The notes beneath the pieces were generated by a model that worked only from the letters and a program-made list of their open reading frames with translations, did not search any database and was not told where the DNA came from. The translations under genes were made by a program, and so were the position numbers. This document shows, in pieces, positions 28,728 to 38,311 of a stretch of 53,489 bases of DNA (position 1 is the stretch's first letter; every line of letters begins with the position of its first letter). Source of the DNA: Candidatus Thiodiazotropha sp. (GTDB lineage Bacteria > Pseudomonadota > Gammaproteobacteria > Chromatiales > Chromatiaceae); assembly GCA_023838465.1 (NCBI GenBank), contig JAIVEQ010000031.1, positions 1-53,489 on the forward strand. The letters run 5' to 3'.

Positions 28728-31280
28728 ATGAGTAATACCAGATCATTAAAGTGGCGTGCCTGGCTGATCAGCATACCCTTGCCTGCACTATCCTTACTTG
28801 TTGGTATTCTATGCGGTTTGGTCACCTGGCTGTTATTGGATCCTGTACAGGATAAACGCCTGGAGCAGATGTTTCATAGTGAATTAGTTAGGCGGCTAGA
28901 TATTCGTGCCGTAGAGACCCGACACCGTTTCGAGCAGTTTTTGCGAGAGTGGCAATTGGCTGGACATGGCCTCTCCAATCACTGGCAGATCATTACCTAC
29001 CTCAACACATTTCAATGGCTGGAGTCAGAACTTGATCCCAAACACTATCGTGATCAAATTCCAAGTTGGCTCGAGCCTGGACACCCCAATCTGAGTTCGA
29101 TTGAGCCCAGTCATGTTGTGTTGCTTGATAGCCATGGAGATGCCAGGGAGATCTACCAAAAAAAACCGTTACCTTTCAGTCTTGAGCATATTACTGAGTT
29201 GTATACCGGACATGACGAGGCTTTGATTACCCTCATCGATCAGTTACCTTATCTGTTGGTATGGTCGAATATAACTTATCAGCGCAAATCTGATCCTGCT
29301 GTTCTTCTGTTGATTGTTGCTGTTGATGAACAGTTTCTTGCCGAGTCCCAGAAGATGGCACATGGTACGGATACCCTGATTGCGCTGATAGATGCGGAGA
29401 ATCAAAAGCTGTTGGTAAGCAGTAACAGCCAGCAAATACCCCAAGACTCCTATCTATGGGATTGGCAGGATAGCTATCTACTGACATCCCAGGCGCTAAC
29501 TCGCTACCAATCCATGGAACAGAGTTTGCTCTTTTCTACCCTTGTTTCTCGCGATGTCGTGCAGAAGACCATCCGCAATATCACTAAACTGGCTCAGTTG
29601 GATCGTTTGTTGGCTGCATTGGTCTATGTAGTTGCATTTTCCATCATCTTTTATCTGATTTCGACCAAGATCAGTCATGTACTGAAGCGTATTTCCCGCT
29701 ATGGACAGCAGGCACTGGGAGTCGAACAGCCGGTTATTATAAAAGGTAATCAACTGCTGCTGCTGGAGGATTGGGTAAAGGCATTTTTTCGGCAGTTGAT
29801 CACGGCGCGAGACTCTTTGCGTGATAAACAGGAGAAGCGGATAAGGGAGACAGAAGTCCTGAAGAGTGCACTGTTCGACAACTCAATGGACTCAATTGTT
29901 ACCTTGGACGAACAAGGTATTGTTGTAGAGGTAAACGGTACGGCCTTGAATACATTCGGCTATCCCAGGGATCTGCTTATTGGCCGGCGACTGGAGGAGA
30001 TTGCAATACATCCCAATCATCGTGAACGCTTTCGCTCTATGCTGGGAGGGTGCATCAGGAAGAGTGCCAGTAGCGCCGTATGTCGTGGCCAACCGATGTT
30101 GGCGGAAACCATTAATGGTGAAGAGAGGGCTGTTGAGTGCTCAGTCATTTCGATTCATCTTCAACAGCAGATGGTTTTCAATGTCTACCTGCATGATGTA
30201 ACAGGACGCAAACAAGCCGAGCGTGAGATTACCAGTTTGGCAAAACTCGCCAGTGAAAACCCTAATCCCGTTCTGCGTATCAATAATCGTGGCGTCATCG
30301 TCTACGCGAATATTGCCAGTGAGCCCCTGATGGCTTATTGGGGTTGTGAGCGTGGCCAGACCTTGCCCCTGTATTGGAGAAACCTGGTCGCCAGTGTTCT
30401 TAAAGAGGGTGTCAATAAAGAGTACGAAATAAATTTGGAGGAACAGATCTTCTCTCTGCAATTGGCTTCAATCAAAGAGTTGGATTATGTGAATATCTAC
30501 GGTCGAGACTTTACTCAAATGCGCATGGCTGAGATGCAGAGTAGACAGCATCAATCTGAATTAGTACATGTCTGTAGGCTCAGTACAATGGGGGAGATGT
30601 CTACTGGCTTAGCTCATGAGCTTAATCAACCGCTCTCGGCGATTATCAATTTTGCCAGTGGTTGTGTCAGACGTCTGCAATCGGGCCGTGGTGGAGAGGC
30701 CGAGCTGGTGGATGCGATGGCTCAGATCACCGTACAGGCGGAGAGGGCAGGAGAGATAATCAAGCGATTACGCGCCCTGGTAGGAAAACGGCCACAGGAG
30801 CGTGAGGTGGCAAACCTTAATCACCTGGTCCTGGAAGTCGCTTCGTTCATCGAATTTGAAGCCAATCGACAAAAAGTGGAAGTCTCTGTTGAGTTAAGCG
30901 ATGAGGTGTTGCCGGTAAGGGTCGATCTGGTACAGATAGAACAGGTCTTACTGAATCTGGTAAGAAATGCGATTGATGCTATGAAGCAAGTTGATACCGG
31001 CCAGCGAAGACTCTTGTTGCAGACAGAGAAGATGAATAGCAAGATGGTGCAAGTCCTGGTTAAGGATACAGGTCCCGGCATACCGGCAGAAACACTCAAC
31101 CATCTATTTGATGCATTTTTCTCTACCAAGGAGAGCGGTATGGGTATGGGGCTTAGGATTAGCCAAAAAATCATGCAGGATCACCAGGGGATGATTGAAG
31201 TCGTCTCTGAAGTGGGTAAAGGCGCGGCTTTTCATGTCATCCTGCCAACCGATTCAACACTCGAATTACCAGGTTTTTAG
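28728..31280 (+). CDS. Membrane PAS-PAS sensor histidine kinase (FixL/TodS-like)
   Basis: An 850-residue kinase. The first membrane helix is at about 15-37, a roughly 250-residue extracytoplasmic sensor follows, and the second helix is at about 294-314. A helical linker leads to PAS 1 (about 378-500; FDNSMDSIVTLDEQGIVVEV) and PAS 2 (about 510-600; NPNPVLRINNRGVIVYAN). The phospho-acceptor is His630 in GLAHELNQPLSAI, the form common to FixL/NodV-type kinases. The ATPase domain shows EQVLLNLVRNAIDAM, VKDTGPGIP and GMGMGLRISQ. No haem-PAS His is obvious, so oxygen sensing should not be assumed. Its regulator starts 2 bases after the stop. Confidence 0.92.
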   Translation: MSNTRSLKWRAWLISIPLPALSLLVGILCGLVTWLLLDPVQDKRLEQMFHSELVRRLDIRAVETRHRFEQFLREWQLAGHGLSNHWQIITYLNTFQWLESELDPKHYRDQIPSWLEPGHPNLSSIEPSHVVLLDSHGDAREIYQKKPLPFSLEHITELYTGHDEALITLIDQLPYLLVWSNITYQRKSDPAVLLLIVAVDEQFLAESQKMAHGTDTLIALIDAENQKLLVSSNSQQIPQDSYLWDWQDSYLLTSQALTRYQSMEQSLLFSTLVSRDVVQKTIRNITKLAQLDRLLAALVYVVAFSIIFYLISTKISHVLKRISRYGQQALGVEQPVIIKGNQLLLLEDWVKAFFRQLITARDSLRDKQEKRIRETEVLKSALFDNSMDSIVTLDEQGIVVEVNGTALNTFGYPRDLLIGRRLEEIAIHPNHRERFRSMLGGCIRKSASSAVCRGQPMLAETINGEERAVECSVISIHLQQQMVFNVYLHDVTGRKQAEREITSLAKLASENPNPVLRINNRGVIVYANIASEPLMAYWGCERGQTLPLYWRNLVASVLKEGVNKEYEINLEEQIFSLQLASIKELDYVNIYGRDFTQMRMAEMQSRQHQSELVHVCRLSTMGEMSTGLAHELNQPLSAIINFASGCVRRLQSGRGGEAELVDAMAQITVQAERAGEIIKRLRALVGKRPQEREVANLNHLVLEVASFIEFEANRQKVEVSVELSDEVLPVRVDLVQIEQVLLNLVRNAIDAMKQVDTGQRRLLLQTEKMNSKMVQVLVKDTGPGIPAETLNHLFDAFFSTKESGMGMGLRISQKIMQDHQGMIEVVSEVGKGAAFHVILPTDSTLELPGF

Positions 31281-31282
31281 CA

Positions 31283-31918
31283 ATGAGTAAACGACCGACA
31301 GTATTTGTAGTAGATGATGATCAGGCTATGCGGAATTCTCTCAAATGGCTTATTGAATCGGTTTCCATGCAAGTGGAGACATTTGAATCAGCTGACGCAT
31401 TCATTAATAGCTACTATCCGGGACGCTCGGGTTGTTTGTTACTTGATGTTCGCATGCCAGGTATGAGTGGTCTTGAGCTGCAGGAGTATTTGAGGGCCAA
31501 TCAGATAGCTATCCCAGTGATTATCATTACAGGTCATGGTGATGTGCCTATGGCTGTGCGGGCGATGAAGTCGGGAGCGATTGACTTCATTGAAAAACCA
31601 TTTAACGATGAACTGTTGCTTGAGAGTATTCGTCATGCCCTGGCATTGGATGTGAGGCAGCGGGATATGCAGTCTCAACGGGCTGAAATTGCAACACGCT
31701 TGGCTCGTCTGACGCCAAGAGAGCATGAAGTCATGGTGATGGTAACCAATGGTAAGGCGAACAAGGAGATTGCAACGAGTTTGGGTGTCAGCGCTAAAAC
31801 CGTTGAGGCGCACCGGGCCAGAGTGATGGAGAAGATGGAGGCTGATTCACTTGCTGAATTGGTGAGGATGGCGATCAATGCCAATCTCACACTCCCTGAA
31901 CCCGAGTCGGAAGAGTAG
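31283..31918 (+). CDS. FixJ/NarL-type response regulator
   Basis: A 211-residue regulator paired with the preceding kinase. Receiver domain (about 1-120): VDDDQAMRNSLK, phospho-acceptor Asp55 in LLLDVRMPGMSG, ITGHGDVPMAV and the Lys in IEKPF. C-terminal LuxR-type helix-turn-helix (about 140-200): LTPREHEVMVMV, ANKEIATSLGVSAKTVEAHRA. This combination is the FixJ subfamily. Targets are not known; the next gene downstream is an MFS transporter. Confidence 0.93.
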   Translation: MSKRPTVFVVDDDQAMRNSLKWLIESVSMQVETFESADAFINSYYPGRSGCLLLDVRMPGMSGLELQEYLRANQIAIPVIIITGHGDVPMAVRAMKSGAIDFIEKPFNDELLLESIRHALALDVRQRDMQSQRAEIATRLARLTPREHEVMVMVTNGKANKEIATSLGVSAKTVEAHRARVMEKMEADSLAELVRMAINANLTLPEPESEE

Positions 31919-31937
31919 GATATTAATATCTGATAGC

Positions 31938-33215
31938 ATGCGAGGTCACTCACTTCTACGCAAGCCCGGGGTCTTCGCATGGAGTCTCTACGATTGGGCT
32001 AATTCAGCTTTTGCCACAACTGTGATGGCTGGATTTTTCCCTATCTTCTTCAAGCAGTATTGGAGCGTGGACACGGCTGTCACTGATAGCACTTTCCGTT
32101 TGGGAATGGCTAACTCGCTAGCAAGTGTGATCGTGGTATGCCTGGCTCCACTACTTGGGGCACTGGCTGATCAGGCAGGCGCAAAAAAACGTTTTCTGCT
32201 GTTTTTTGCCGGAATGGGTATCGTCATGACCGGATCACTCTATCTGGTGGCGATGGGGAACTGGATGATGGCCTTGATTCTGTATGGCCTGAGCTTGCTG
32301 GGCTTTTCCGGTGGTAACATCTTTTATGATGCGTTAATGGTGTCGGTGACACGTAAACAACACTATGACAAGGTGTCTGCCTACGGTTTTGCATTTGGCT
32401 ATCTGGGTGGTGGTCTTTTGTTTGCGTGCAATGTTCTGATGACCCTCTATCCTGGATCATTCGGTCTCGCAAATGCAGCTGAGGCAGTGAGGCTTTCGTT
32501 TATTACTGTTGCAGTGTGGTGGGCAGTCTTCTCCATTCCCTTGTTCCTGCTGGTTAAGGAACCTTCTGTTGGTACCGCTCAAAAAGGGTGGGTGCTTGCA
32601 GGATTTCGCCAATTAATTGGAACCTTCGGTAAACTCAAACAGTTGCGAATGGCCTTTCTTTTTCTTTTAGCCTATTGGTGTTACATCGATGGTGTCGATA
32701 CCATTGTCCGAATGGCCGTAGATTTCGGACTCTCTATCGGCTTCGATGCAAATAATCTGATGGTGGCTCTGCTCATTACGCAGTTTGTCGGTTTTCCTGC
32801 TGCCATCGTATTTGGAGCGATAGGCAATAAACATGGACCAAAACAGGGGATCATGTTGGCGATTTTTATCTATCTGCTTATCCTGTTATGGGCCTATCAT
32901 ATGGAGGACGTTTGGGAGTTCTACCTGCTGGCAATCTCAATTGGCCTAGTGCAGGGTGGAATACAAGCGCTTTCCCGCTCACTCTATGCACGCTTGATTC
33001 CTCATGATCAGTCAGCAGAGTTTTTTGGGTTTTACAATATGCTGGGTAAATTCGCGGTGGTGGTTGGACCGATGTTAATGGGCTGGATTGGCGTGCTGAC
33101 AGGCGATACCCGTCTATCAATCCTCTCGGTCAGCATACTGTTTATTTTAGGCGGTGTGCTATTAAGCTTTGTGGATGTAGCAGAAGGAGAGCTCGCTGTT
33201 CAAGCAGAGAAGTAA
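31938..33215 (+). CDS. UMF1/Atg22-like MFS transporter
   Basis: A 425-residue permease with about 12 membrane helices. The start WSLYDWANSAFATTV is the signature of the UMF1 (unknown major facilitator) family related to yeast vacuolar Atg22. The central FSGGNIFYDALMVSV and YIDGVDTIVRMAVDFG segments are typical, as is the C-terminal GGIQALSRSLYARLIP. The ATG at 31938 starts 19 bases after the regulator; a longer reading would overlap it. Substrates are uncertain; related proteins are linked to amino-acid or small-molecule efflux. Confidence 0.88.
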   Translation: MRGHSLLRKPGVFAWSLYDWANSAFATTVMAGFFPIFFKQYWSVDTAVTDSTFRLGMANSLASVIVVCLAPLLGALADQAGAKKRFLLFFAGMGIVMTGSLYLVAMGNWMMALILYGLSLLGFSGGNIFYDALMVSVTRKQHYDKVSAYGFAFGYLGGGLLFACNVLMTLYPGSFGLANAAEAVRLSFITVAVWWAVFSIPLFLLVKEPSVGTAQKGWVLAGFRQLIGTFGKLKQLRMAFLFLLAYWCYIDGVDTIVRMAVDFGLSIGFDANNLMVALLITQFVGFPAAIVFGAIGNKHGPKQGIMLAIFIYLLILLWAYHMEDVWEFYLLAISIGLVQGGIQALSRSLYARLIPHDQSAEFFGFYNMLGKFAVVVGPMLMGWIGVLTGDTRLSILSVSILFILGGVLLSFVDVAEGELAVQAEK

Positions 33216-33308
33216 CGTTAAACCTGTGTCTATAGGTGCAAGTAAAAAAATTATCATCAAATACAAAAATTCTCTACACACAATTCTATTCATTCATGGC
33301 TGATTAAT

Positions 33309-34034
33309 GTGACTAAAGATAGGCTATACGTAGATGCGCATGAAATCATTCCTGATTTTGTGTTTGATGAGCGGGTTGCCTGTGTCTTCCCTGACATGAT
33401 AAACCGCTCGGTTCCCGGTTATGGAACGATCATCAATATGATTGGGACACTGGCTGCCCAATACATCAAGCCAAACTCAAATTGTTACGATCTTGGCTGT
33501 TCACTCGGTGCGGCAACAATGGCGATTCGGTTTGCCGTGGAAGATCTCGATTTTCACCTTGTTGCAGTTGATAATTCGCCAGCGATGTTGTCTACAGCCA
33601 AGCACTGTCTTGCAGAGCAGGATAGAGGTCCGACTGTAGAATTAATATGCGCTGATATCCGGGATATCCAGATTTGCCTGGCATCCATGGTCGTGTTGAA
33701 TTTTACTTTGCAGTTTGTTCCTGCTGCTGACCGTCTCACGCTATTGACAAACATTTATGAGGGCATGTTGCCAGGTGGATTATTGCTCCTGTCGGAGAAA
33801 ATAGCATTGCCAAACGATGTAGCTCAGCGGCTATTTATAGAGATGCACCATGGGTTTAAAAAGGCCCAGGGCTATTCTGAACTGGAGATCAGTCAGAAAC
33901 GTACAGCATTAGAAGATGTACTCATACCAGAAACCCTGGCATGCCATAAGGAACGGCTGCAAAAGGTAGGTTTTTCAACAGTTGAAGTCTGGTTTCAGTG
34001 TTTTAATTTTATCTCCTTATTGGCGATAAAATGA
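33309..34034 (+). CDS. cmoA: Carboxy-S-adenosyl-L-methionine synthase
   Basis: A 241-residue enzyme converting SAM and prephenate to carboxy-SAM, the donor for cmo5U34 in wobble-position tRNAs. It shows FDERVACVFPDMINRSVPGY, the SAM motif DLGCSLGAATMAI, and VVLNFTLQFVPAADR, all CmoA hallmarks. It starts at GTG 33309, since the overlapping ATG is out of frame. Its stop overlaps the cmoB ATG by 4 bases. Confidence 0.96.
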   Translation: MTKDRLYVDAHEIIPDFVFDERVACVFPDMINRSVPGYGTIINMIGTLAAQYIKPNSNCYDLGCSLGAATMAIRFAVEDLDFHLVAVDNSPAMLSTAKHCLAEQDRGPTVELICADIRDIQICLASMVVLNFTLQFVPAADRLTLLTNIYEGMLPGGLLLLSEKIALPNDVAQRLFIEMHHGFKKAQGYSELEISQKRTALEDVLIPETLACHKERLQKVGFSTVEVWFQCFNFISLLAIK

Positions 34035-35005
34035 AGCAACTATGGGAATGGCGACAACCCTTCATGGATGGACCACTAGCGGCCTGGTTGGAACAACTAC
34101 CACAACAAGTTGATACTGTCTGGCGTGAAAAGTCACATGGCGATTTGGCTGGGTGGCGTAAAACCTTATCCCAATTACCAGCTTTGGATATCTCATCAAT
34201 TGACCTTCGAAGTGCCAGAATAAGAGCGGGTGATATAGATGATTGTGACCAGGCAAGCAGGCACAGTCTGCTTCATGGACTACAACAATTTCATCCCTGG
34301 CGTAAGGGACCCTATGAGATTTGCGGTATTCATCTGGATAGTGAATGGCGGTCCGATTTAAAGTGGGATCGACTTCAGTCACAGATTAAGCCGCTGCATG
34401 ACCGACTTGTACTGGATGTGGGTTGTGGAAATGGCTATCACGCTTGGCGTGCGCTCGGTGAAGGGGCGAAGTTGGTAATTGGTATTGATCCGACTCAACT
34501 GTTTATCATTCAATTCGAGGCGATCAAGTACTTTCTTGGTGAGCATCACCCTGTACACCTGTTTCCACTCAGTATTGAACAGATGCCCCCTGATTTGAAG
34601 GCATTCGATACGGTCTTCTCAATGGGTGTCTTCTACCATCGCCAGTCACCGTTTGCCCACCTTACTGAACTGAGAGGTGCATTGCGCAGGGGGGGGGAGC
34701 TGGTTCTGGAGACGTTGGTGATAGAGGGTGGTGAAGATGAGGTATTGGTACCAAAATGGCGTTATGCAAAGATGCGTAATGTCTGGTTCATACCGACACC
34801 CAAGACCTTGCAGAATTGGTTACAGCGCGCGGGCTTCACTCATGTAAGATTGATCGACGTTGCTATTACAACATTCGAAGAGCAACGTGCTACTGAATGG
34901 ATGCACTTTGAATCCCTGGCAGATTATCTCGATCCGGTTGATCAGCATTTGACCATTGAGGGTTATCCTGCACCCCGCAGGGCAATCTTTGTCGCTACGG
35001 CGTAG
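34031..35005 (+). CDS. cmoB: tRNA U34 carboxymethyltransferase
   Basis: A 324-residue enzyme that transfers the carboxymethyl group from carboxy-SAM to 5-hydroxyuridine 34. It shows HPWRKGPYEICGIHLDSEWRSDLKW, the methyltransferase motif VLDVGCGNGYHAWR, FSMGVFYHRQSP and the C-terminal RTTEWMxFESLxDFLDP-like ATEWMHFESLADYLDP. Length matches E. coli CmoB. It is coupled to cmoA by an ATGA overlap. Confidence 0.96.
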   Translation: MKQLWEWRQPFMDGPLAAWLEQLPQQVDTVWREKSHGDLAGWRKTLSQLPALDISSIDLRSARIRAGDIDDCDQASRHSLLHGLQQFHPWRKGPYEICGIHLDSEWRSDLKWDRLQSQIKPLHDRLVLDVGCGNGYHAWRALGEGAKLVIGIDPTQLFIIQFEAIKYFLGEHHPVHLFPLSIEQMPPDLKAFDTVFSMGVFYHRQSPFAHLTELRGALRRGGELVLETLVIEGGEDEVLVPKWRYAKMRNVWFIPTPKTLQNWLQRAGFTHVRLIDVAITTFEEQRATEWMHFESLADYLDPVDQHLTIEGYPAPRRAIFVATA

Positions 35006-35393
35006 TGGTAGATGAATAAACAGCTTGGGTTGAGTGTTAACAGACCCTAGGTTAGCCGATAGTAAAGAGATTAGTCAGGCAAGTATTTTTTTCCTAACGA
35101 AGACTAGATATTTAAATCCAAATAGATCTTCCGGATTACCCACTATGCTCAGCCATCGAACCTTTGAGCTGAGAATAGGGGATCAAACCAATCAGCCCCA
35201 CTATCTATAGTATTGTTCATACTGGTGGCACTTACTTAACTGCTTAAAATCGAATATGTGCGACCTTGTTCAGCCGTGATTGGTGGGGCAGAGCCCCACC
35301 CTACCAAAGAGAGGTGAGTAGGGTGCAACTCTGCCGTACCAGTCAACCAGTATTCGGTACAGTGGGGTTAACAAAGAACCTAAAAAAAAACAG
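35006..35393. other. Non-coding gap between cmoB and the OsmC gene
   Basis: This 388-base gap between convergent genes holds a GC-rich hairpin repeat (35271-35340) and otherwise AT-rich sequence. No coding signal or clear terminator is visible; the hairpin repeat may itself act as a bidirectional terminator. Confidence 0.5.
35271..35340. repeat. GC-rich interspersed hairpin repeat, copy A
   Basis: Arms 35282-35304 and 35318-35340 are reverse complements with about five mismatches; the left arm contains the smaller perfect palindrome gtggggc-aga-gccccac. The opening cagccgtgattggtggggca is shared with copy B at 45873, and the agggtggg/ccccacc core with copy C at 48522. All three copies are intergenic. 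Confidence 0.7.
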
Positions 35394-35795
35394 TTAAGTG
35401 ACCTCGATGGTGAACTCAGGGGTATCCTGCATGTGTCGTTTGACGGCACAGAGTTCCATTGCCCTGACAATGCCACTACGATATTTTTCAGGATACCCTT
35501 CTGGCAGCGATAGGTGGAATTTGATTTGTACGATCATCTTTTTCTTTTCATCATCGATGCATTCCATGCGTAATCCCAGACCTTGCGTAGAGAGTTTGCG
35601 TGATTCACAGAAATTCCAGGCATAGATCCCTGCACAGGTCGCCAACGAAGCTAGAAACAGGTCAAAGGGTGCAGGCGCACTCGCCTCTCCACCATACTTG
35701 GTTGGCTGATCGGTCTGGATGGTGTAAGCACCGACTTTGGCTTCGATGCATTTCCCTCCAGGGAATTCGACTTGTATAGATTCCATGATTGTCAT
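35394..35795 (-). CDS. OsmC family protein
   Basis: A 133-residue protein of the OsmC/YhfA fold, whose members reduce organic peroxides or act on thiol substrates. The core helix LFLASLATCAGIYAWNFC carries the usual Cys (about residue 53), and a second Cys falls in AMELCAVKRHM near the C-terminus, the spacing expected for the redox pair. The N-terminal part (GGEASAPAPFDLFLAS) is typical. It starts 5 bases after the flavin disulfide reductase gene on the same strand, which suggests that the reductase recycles its cysteines. Confidence 0.88.
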   Translation of the reverse strand: MTIMESIQVEFPGGKCIEAKVGAYTIQTDQPTKYGGEASAPAPFDLFLASLATCAGIYAWNFCESRKLSTQGLGLRMECIDDEKKKMIVQIKFHLSLPEGYPEKYRSGIVRAMELCAVKRHMQDTPEFTIEVT

Positions 35796-35800
35796 ATCAC

Positions 35801-37207
35801 TTATAGTGGATAGAGTTCTTTAATCGGGCTTTCGTTTTTTACATCTACCTGGGCATAGAGGTTGTTGAGAGCAGCCTGTAGAGCCTCTTCTATGACCGGG
35901 TGGTAAAAGGGCAGGCGGATCAGATCACCCACGGTGAGTTGTTGTGAAATTGCCCAATTGAGAAGATGGGCCAGATTTTCACCACGGGTGGTGATCATCT
36001 CTGAACCAAGAATGATGCCGGTGGATTTATCACCATAAATACGAATGATACCCCGACTCTGGCCCATGATCTGGGCACGACCTACTGGAGCCAGTTTGAC
36101 CTCACCTATTGCAGTTTTCTGCAGATCCAGATCACTATAGCTTGCACCCACAAGGCAAATATTGGGATCACAAAAGTTGATTGCTAAAGGTACCTTGCGC
36201 TTAAATCCAACAACCTCATCATGGGCGGCATTGTAGCCAGCGATTTTGCCTTCATCACCGGCCTCGTGGAGGATGGGACGTTCACCATTGACATCCCCAG
36301 CGATGAATATATGGGAACTGCCGCACTGCATGGTGTTGGGATTGAATAGGGGAATACCTTGTTCGTCGAGTTCGATACCCGCATTTTCCAACGCTAAGTT
36401 ATCTACGTTGGGGGTTCGTCCCAGGCTTGCCAATACTTTATCAACCACAACCGAGTTTGCTCCGGCAGTGACTCGTAACTGTTTACCCTCTTCAGTAATC
36501 TCAACAGCCTCTCCCAAGTAGATTGGAAATTCCCGCTGTATAGTTTCAAGGGCCATCTTCGATACTTCGGGATCACTGGTGCCACCTATGGTCTGTGCCA
36601 TATCAAAACCACAAACGTCAATATCTAAACGGCTGAGTGATTGTCCCAGTTCCAGACCGATCACACCTAAACCGATGACTGCAACCGATTTAGGCAAGTC
36701 TTCTAATTCGAAGAAGGTATCGGTGGTCAATACCTTGTGGCCAAAGACCTCCCAGGCAGGCGGAATAATGGGGCGAGATCCTGTGGCGATAACAATCTTC
36801 TTCGCGATCACCTTGTCGCCACTATCCAGCTCTAGAGTATGTGGATCGATAAATTTTGCATAAGCTTCAACAAATTTTTCCCCCATGTTGTCAGTGCTGT
36901 TTGTTAGCACCCTATCGACAAAATTGTCACGCAGATCCTGAACATGCTCCATGGCTTCTGGAATATCGATGGTCAATTCAGTGTGGCCATCGACACCATA
37001 GCGATCGAGATGGGTGCGCCGATGGTAGTCCTCAGCGACCTGAATTAAGGCCTTGGACGGCATACACCCAACCCGCGCGCAAGTGGTGCCTGGCTCGCCA
37101 CCGTTGATGAGGAGAAAGTTTTTACCACTCGGTCCGACCTTACTGGTCGCGTTCAGTCCCGCGGTTCCTGAACCGAGGATGGCGACGTCAACTTGTTTTT
37201 CTGCCAC
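35801..37207 (-). CDS. Dihydrolipoamide dehydrogenase-like flavin disulfide reductase
   Basis: A 468-residue pyridine-nucleotide disulfide oxidoreductase. FAD-binding AILGSGTAGLNA; redox disulfide in CARVGCMPSKA; NAD(P)-binding VIGLGVIGLELG; second FAD motif IFIAGDVNG; C-terminal catalytic HPVIEE from the partner subunit. The sequence matches the lipoamide dehydrogenase branch that is not linked to a 2-oxoacid complex (no E1/E2 genes nearby). It is operonic with an OsmC protein, so a thiol-peroxide or lipoyl-like electron path is inferred. Confidence 0.88.
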   Translation of the reverse strand: MAEKQVDVAILGSGTAGLNATSKVGPSGKNFLLINGGEPGTTCARVGCMPSKALIQVAEDYHRRTHLDRYGVDGHTELTIDIPEAMEHVQDLRDNFVDRVLTNSTDNMGEKFVEAYAKFIDPHTLELDSGDKVIAKKIVIATGSRPIIPPAWEVFGHKVLTTDTFFELEDLPKSVAVIGLGVIGLELGQSLSRLDIDVCGFDMAQTIGGTSDPEVSKMALETIQREFPIYLGEAVEITEEGKQLRVTAGANSVVVDKVLASLGRTPNVDNLALENAGIELDEQGIPLFNPNTMQCGSSHIFIAGDVNGERPILHEAGDEGKIAGYNAAHDEVVGFKRKVPLAINFCDPNICLVGASYSDLDLQKTAIGEVKLAPVGRAQIMGQSRGIIRIYGDKSTGIILGSEMITTRGENLAHLLNWAISQQLTVGDLIRLPFYHPVIEEALQAALNNLYAQVDVKNESPIKELYPL

Positions 37208-37433
37208 GGATATCTCCTGCGATGATTGCTGCAGTTCGGGATTCTAACGGCTCAACACTTAAAATACAGCCCATTGCATCCTGGGTTATTGGCGAGAAGC
37301 TCTCTGTTCGTTACAAATAGCCCTATCTTTAAGAGATACAAACCTAGGTTCTAGTTAGTAATATGTGTCTGTTTCAGTCAAGCCGATTGCGGTATGGTCG
37401 TGTTTCTGAATGATTATAGTGAGGAGATATCGA

Positions 37434-37886
37434 ATGAAATGGCTTCAATTTTTATTGCTGCTACCCGTGTTGGCCTTCGCGCAGCAACCGGCTGGTACGC
37501 AAATGGACCAGCAGCAGTTCTTTGAGCAGTCGAAACAGAAGATGTTGCCGATGATGGAGAAGAGCATACCTGCTATGAAAGAGACCAAGCTTTGCCTTGA
37601 TAAGGTGGAGGATCAGGCGGGATTTGAAAAGTGTGCCGAGATAATGACGGCCATGGAGAAGGAGATTAAGGCGAGGATGGGGCCTGTCCCGGGCATGCCG
37701 GAAGGGCAAACTGCTCCAGTCAAGAGTCCGAAAGATATCAAGTTCAATGCTGAGACTAAAAAAAGCATGATGCAGTTTCTGGATCGATCAATCATGATCG
37801 GCTCGGTTATGACAAAATGCTTCACAGGAAGCAGCACCATGGAACAGATGCAAAGTTGTATGCAAGCGGCCAGACCGAAGCAATGA
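37434..37886 (+). CDS. Secreted Met-rich protein of unknown function
   Basis: A 150-residue protein with a clean signal peptide (1-17, ending AFA), preceded by a strong gaggag site. The mature part is helical, Met-rich (about 20 Met) and has four Cys in two pairs with similar spacing (KLCLDKVEDQAGFEKC and KCFTGSSTMEQMQSC, each C-x12-13-C), suggesting two disulfide-tied hairpins. A proline-containing linker joins the halves. I do not recognise a family. The duplicated CX12-13C pattern is the main clue; a metal or chaperone role would be speculation. Confidence 0.7.
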   Translation: MKWLQFLLLLPVLAFAQQPAGTQMDQQQFFEQSKQKMLPMMEKSIPAMKETKLCLDKVEDQAGFEKCAEIMTAMEKEIKARMGPVPGMPEGQTAPVKSPKDIKFNAETKKSMMQFLDRSIMIGSVMTKCFTGSSTMEQMQSCMQAARPKQ

Positions 37887-37924
37887 CGAAGATGTCGTTT
37901 CATCTTGAAGGCTTACGTCAATTG

Positions 37925-38251
37925 TTATTTTGCCCGGTGTATGGTGGGTATTGACTGTTCCTGCTGCACACTGCTCTTCTGTACGGGCCTGAATTTATAA
38001 CCCTGTATAATTACTGGCTTTTGCTGGGCAGGAATAACTTCTGGGAGCTGCGGCAGTAGATCATAAACAGGATAGGCGCGTGAATCAGGATGATAAACCA
38101 CAGACGGAGGAGGGGGAAACCGCCGATGAGAGGGGCGATAATCATGTGAGCCTGTATGGCTGCCAAAAGAGAAGCAGAAGAATGCTTCTGCGGGGAGGTG
38201 CCAGCACAGAGCCACTAAGATGACGATTGTCCTATCTCGAAAATTGCTCAT
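37925..38251 (-). CDS. Small secreted proline-rich protein, unknown
   Basis: A 108-residue product with an N-terminal signal peptide (about 1-23, ending AEA), a His/Pro-rich middle (RRFPPPPSVVYHP) and the C-terminal segment IIQGYKFRPV. I do not recognise a domain. The signal peptide and biased composition support a real gene, but no ribosome site is clear. It is convergent with the Met-rich gene and 60 bases downstream of glcE. Confidence 0.55.
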   Translation of the reverse strand: MSNFRDRTIVILVALCWHLPAEAFFCFSFGSHTGSHDYRPSHRRFPPPPSVVYHPDSRAYPVYDLLPQLPEVIPAQQKPVIIQGYKFRPVQKSSVQQEQSIPTIHRAK

Positions 38252-38311
38252 CGCACAAATTGATTAAACCGGAGCAGCCTATTTGTCGGGATAATATCAT
38301 CCTCCTCAGTA

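Noticed and set aside
28728..31918. True oxygen sensor FixL/FixJ
   Set aside because: The architecture resembles FixL/FixJ, but no haem-binding PAS signature with a proximal His is recognisable, so only a FixL-like label is given.
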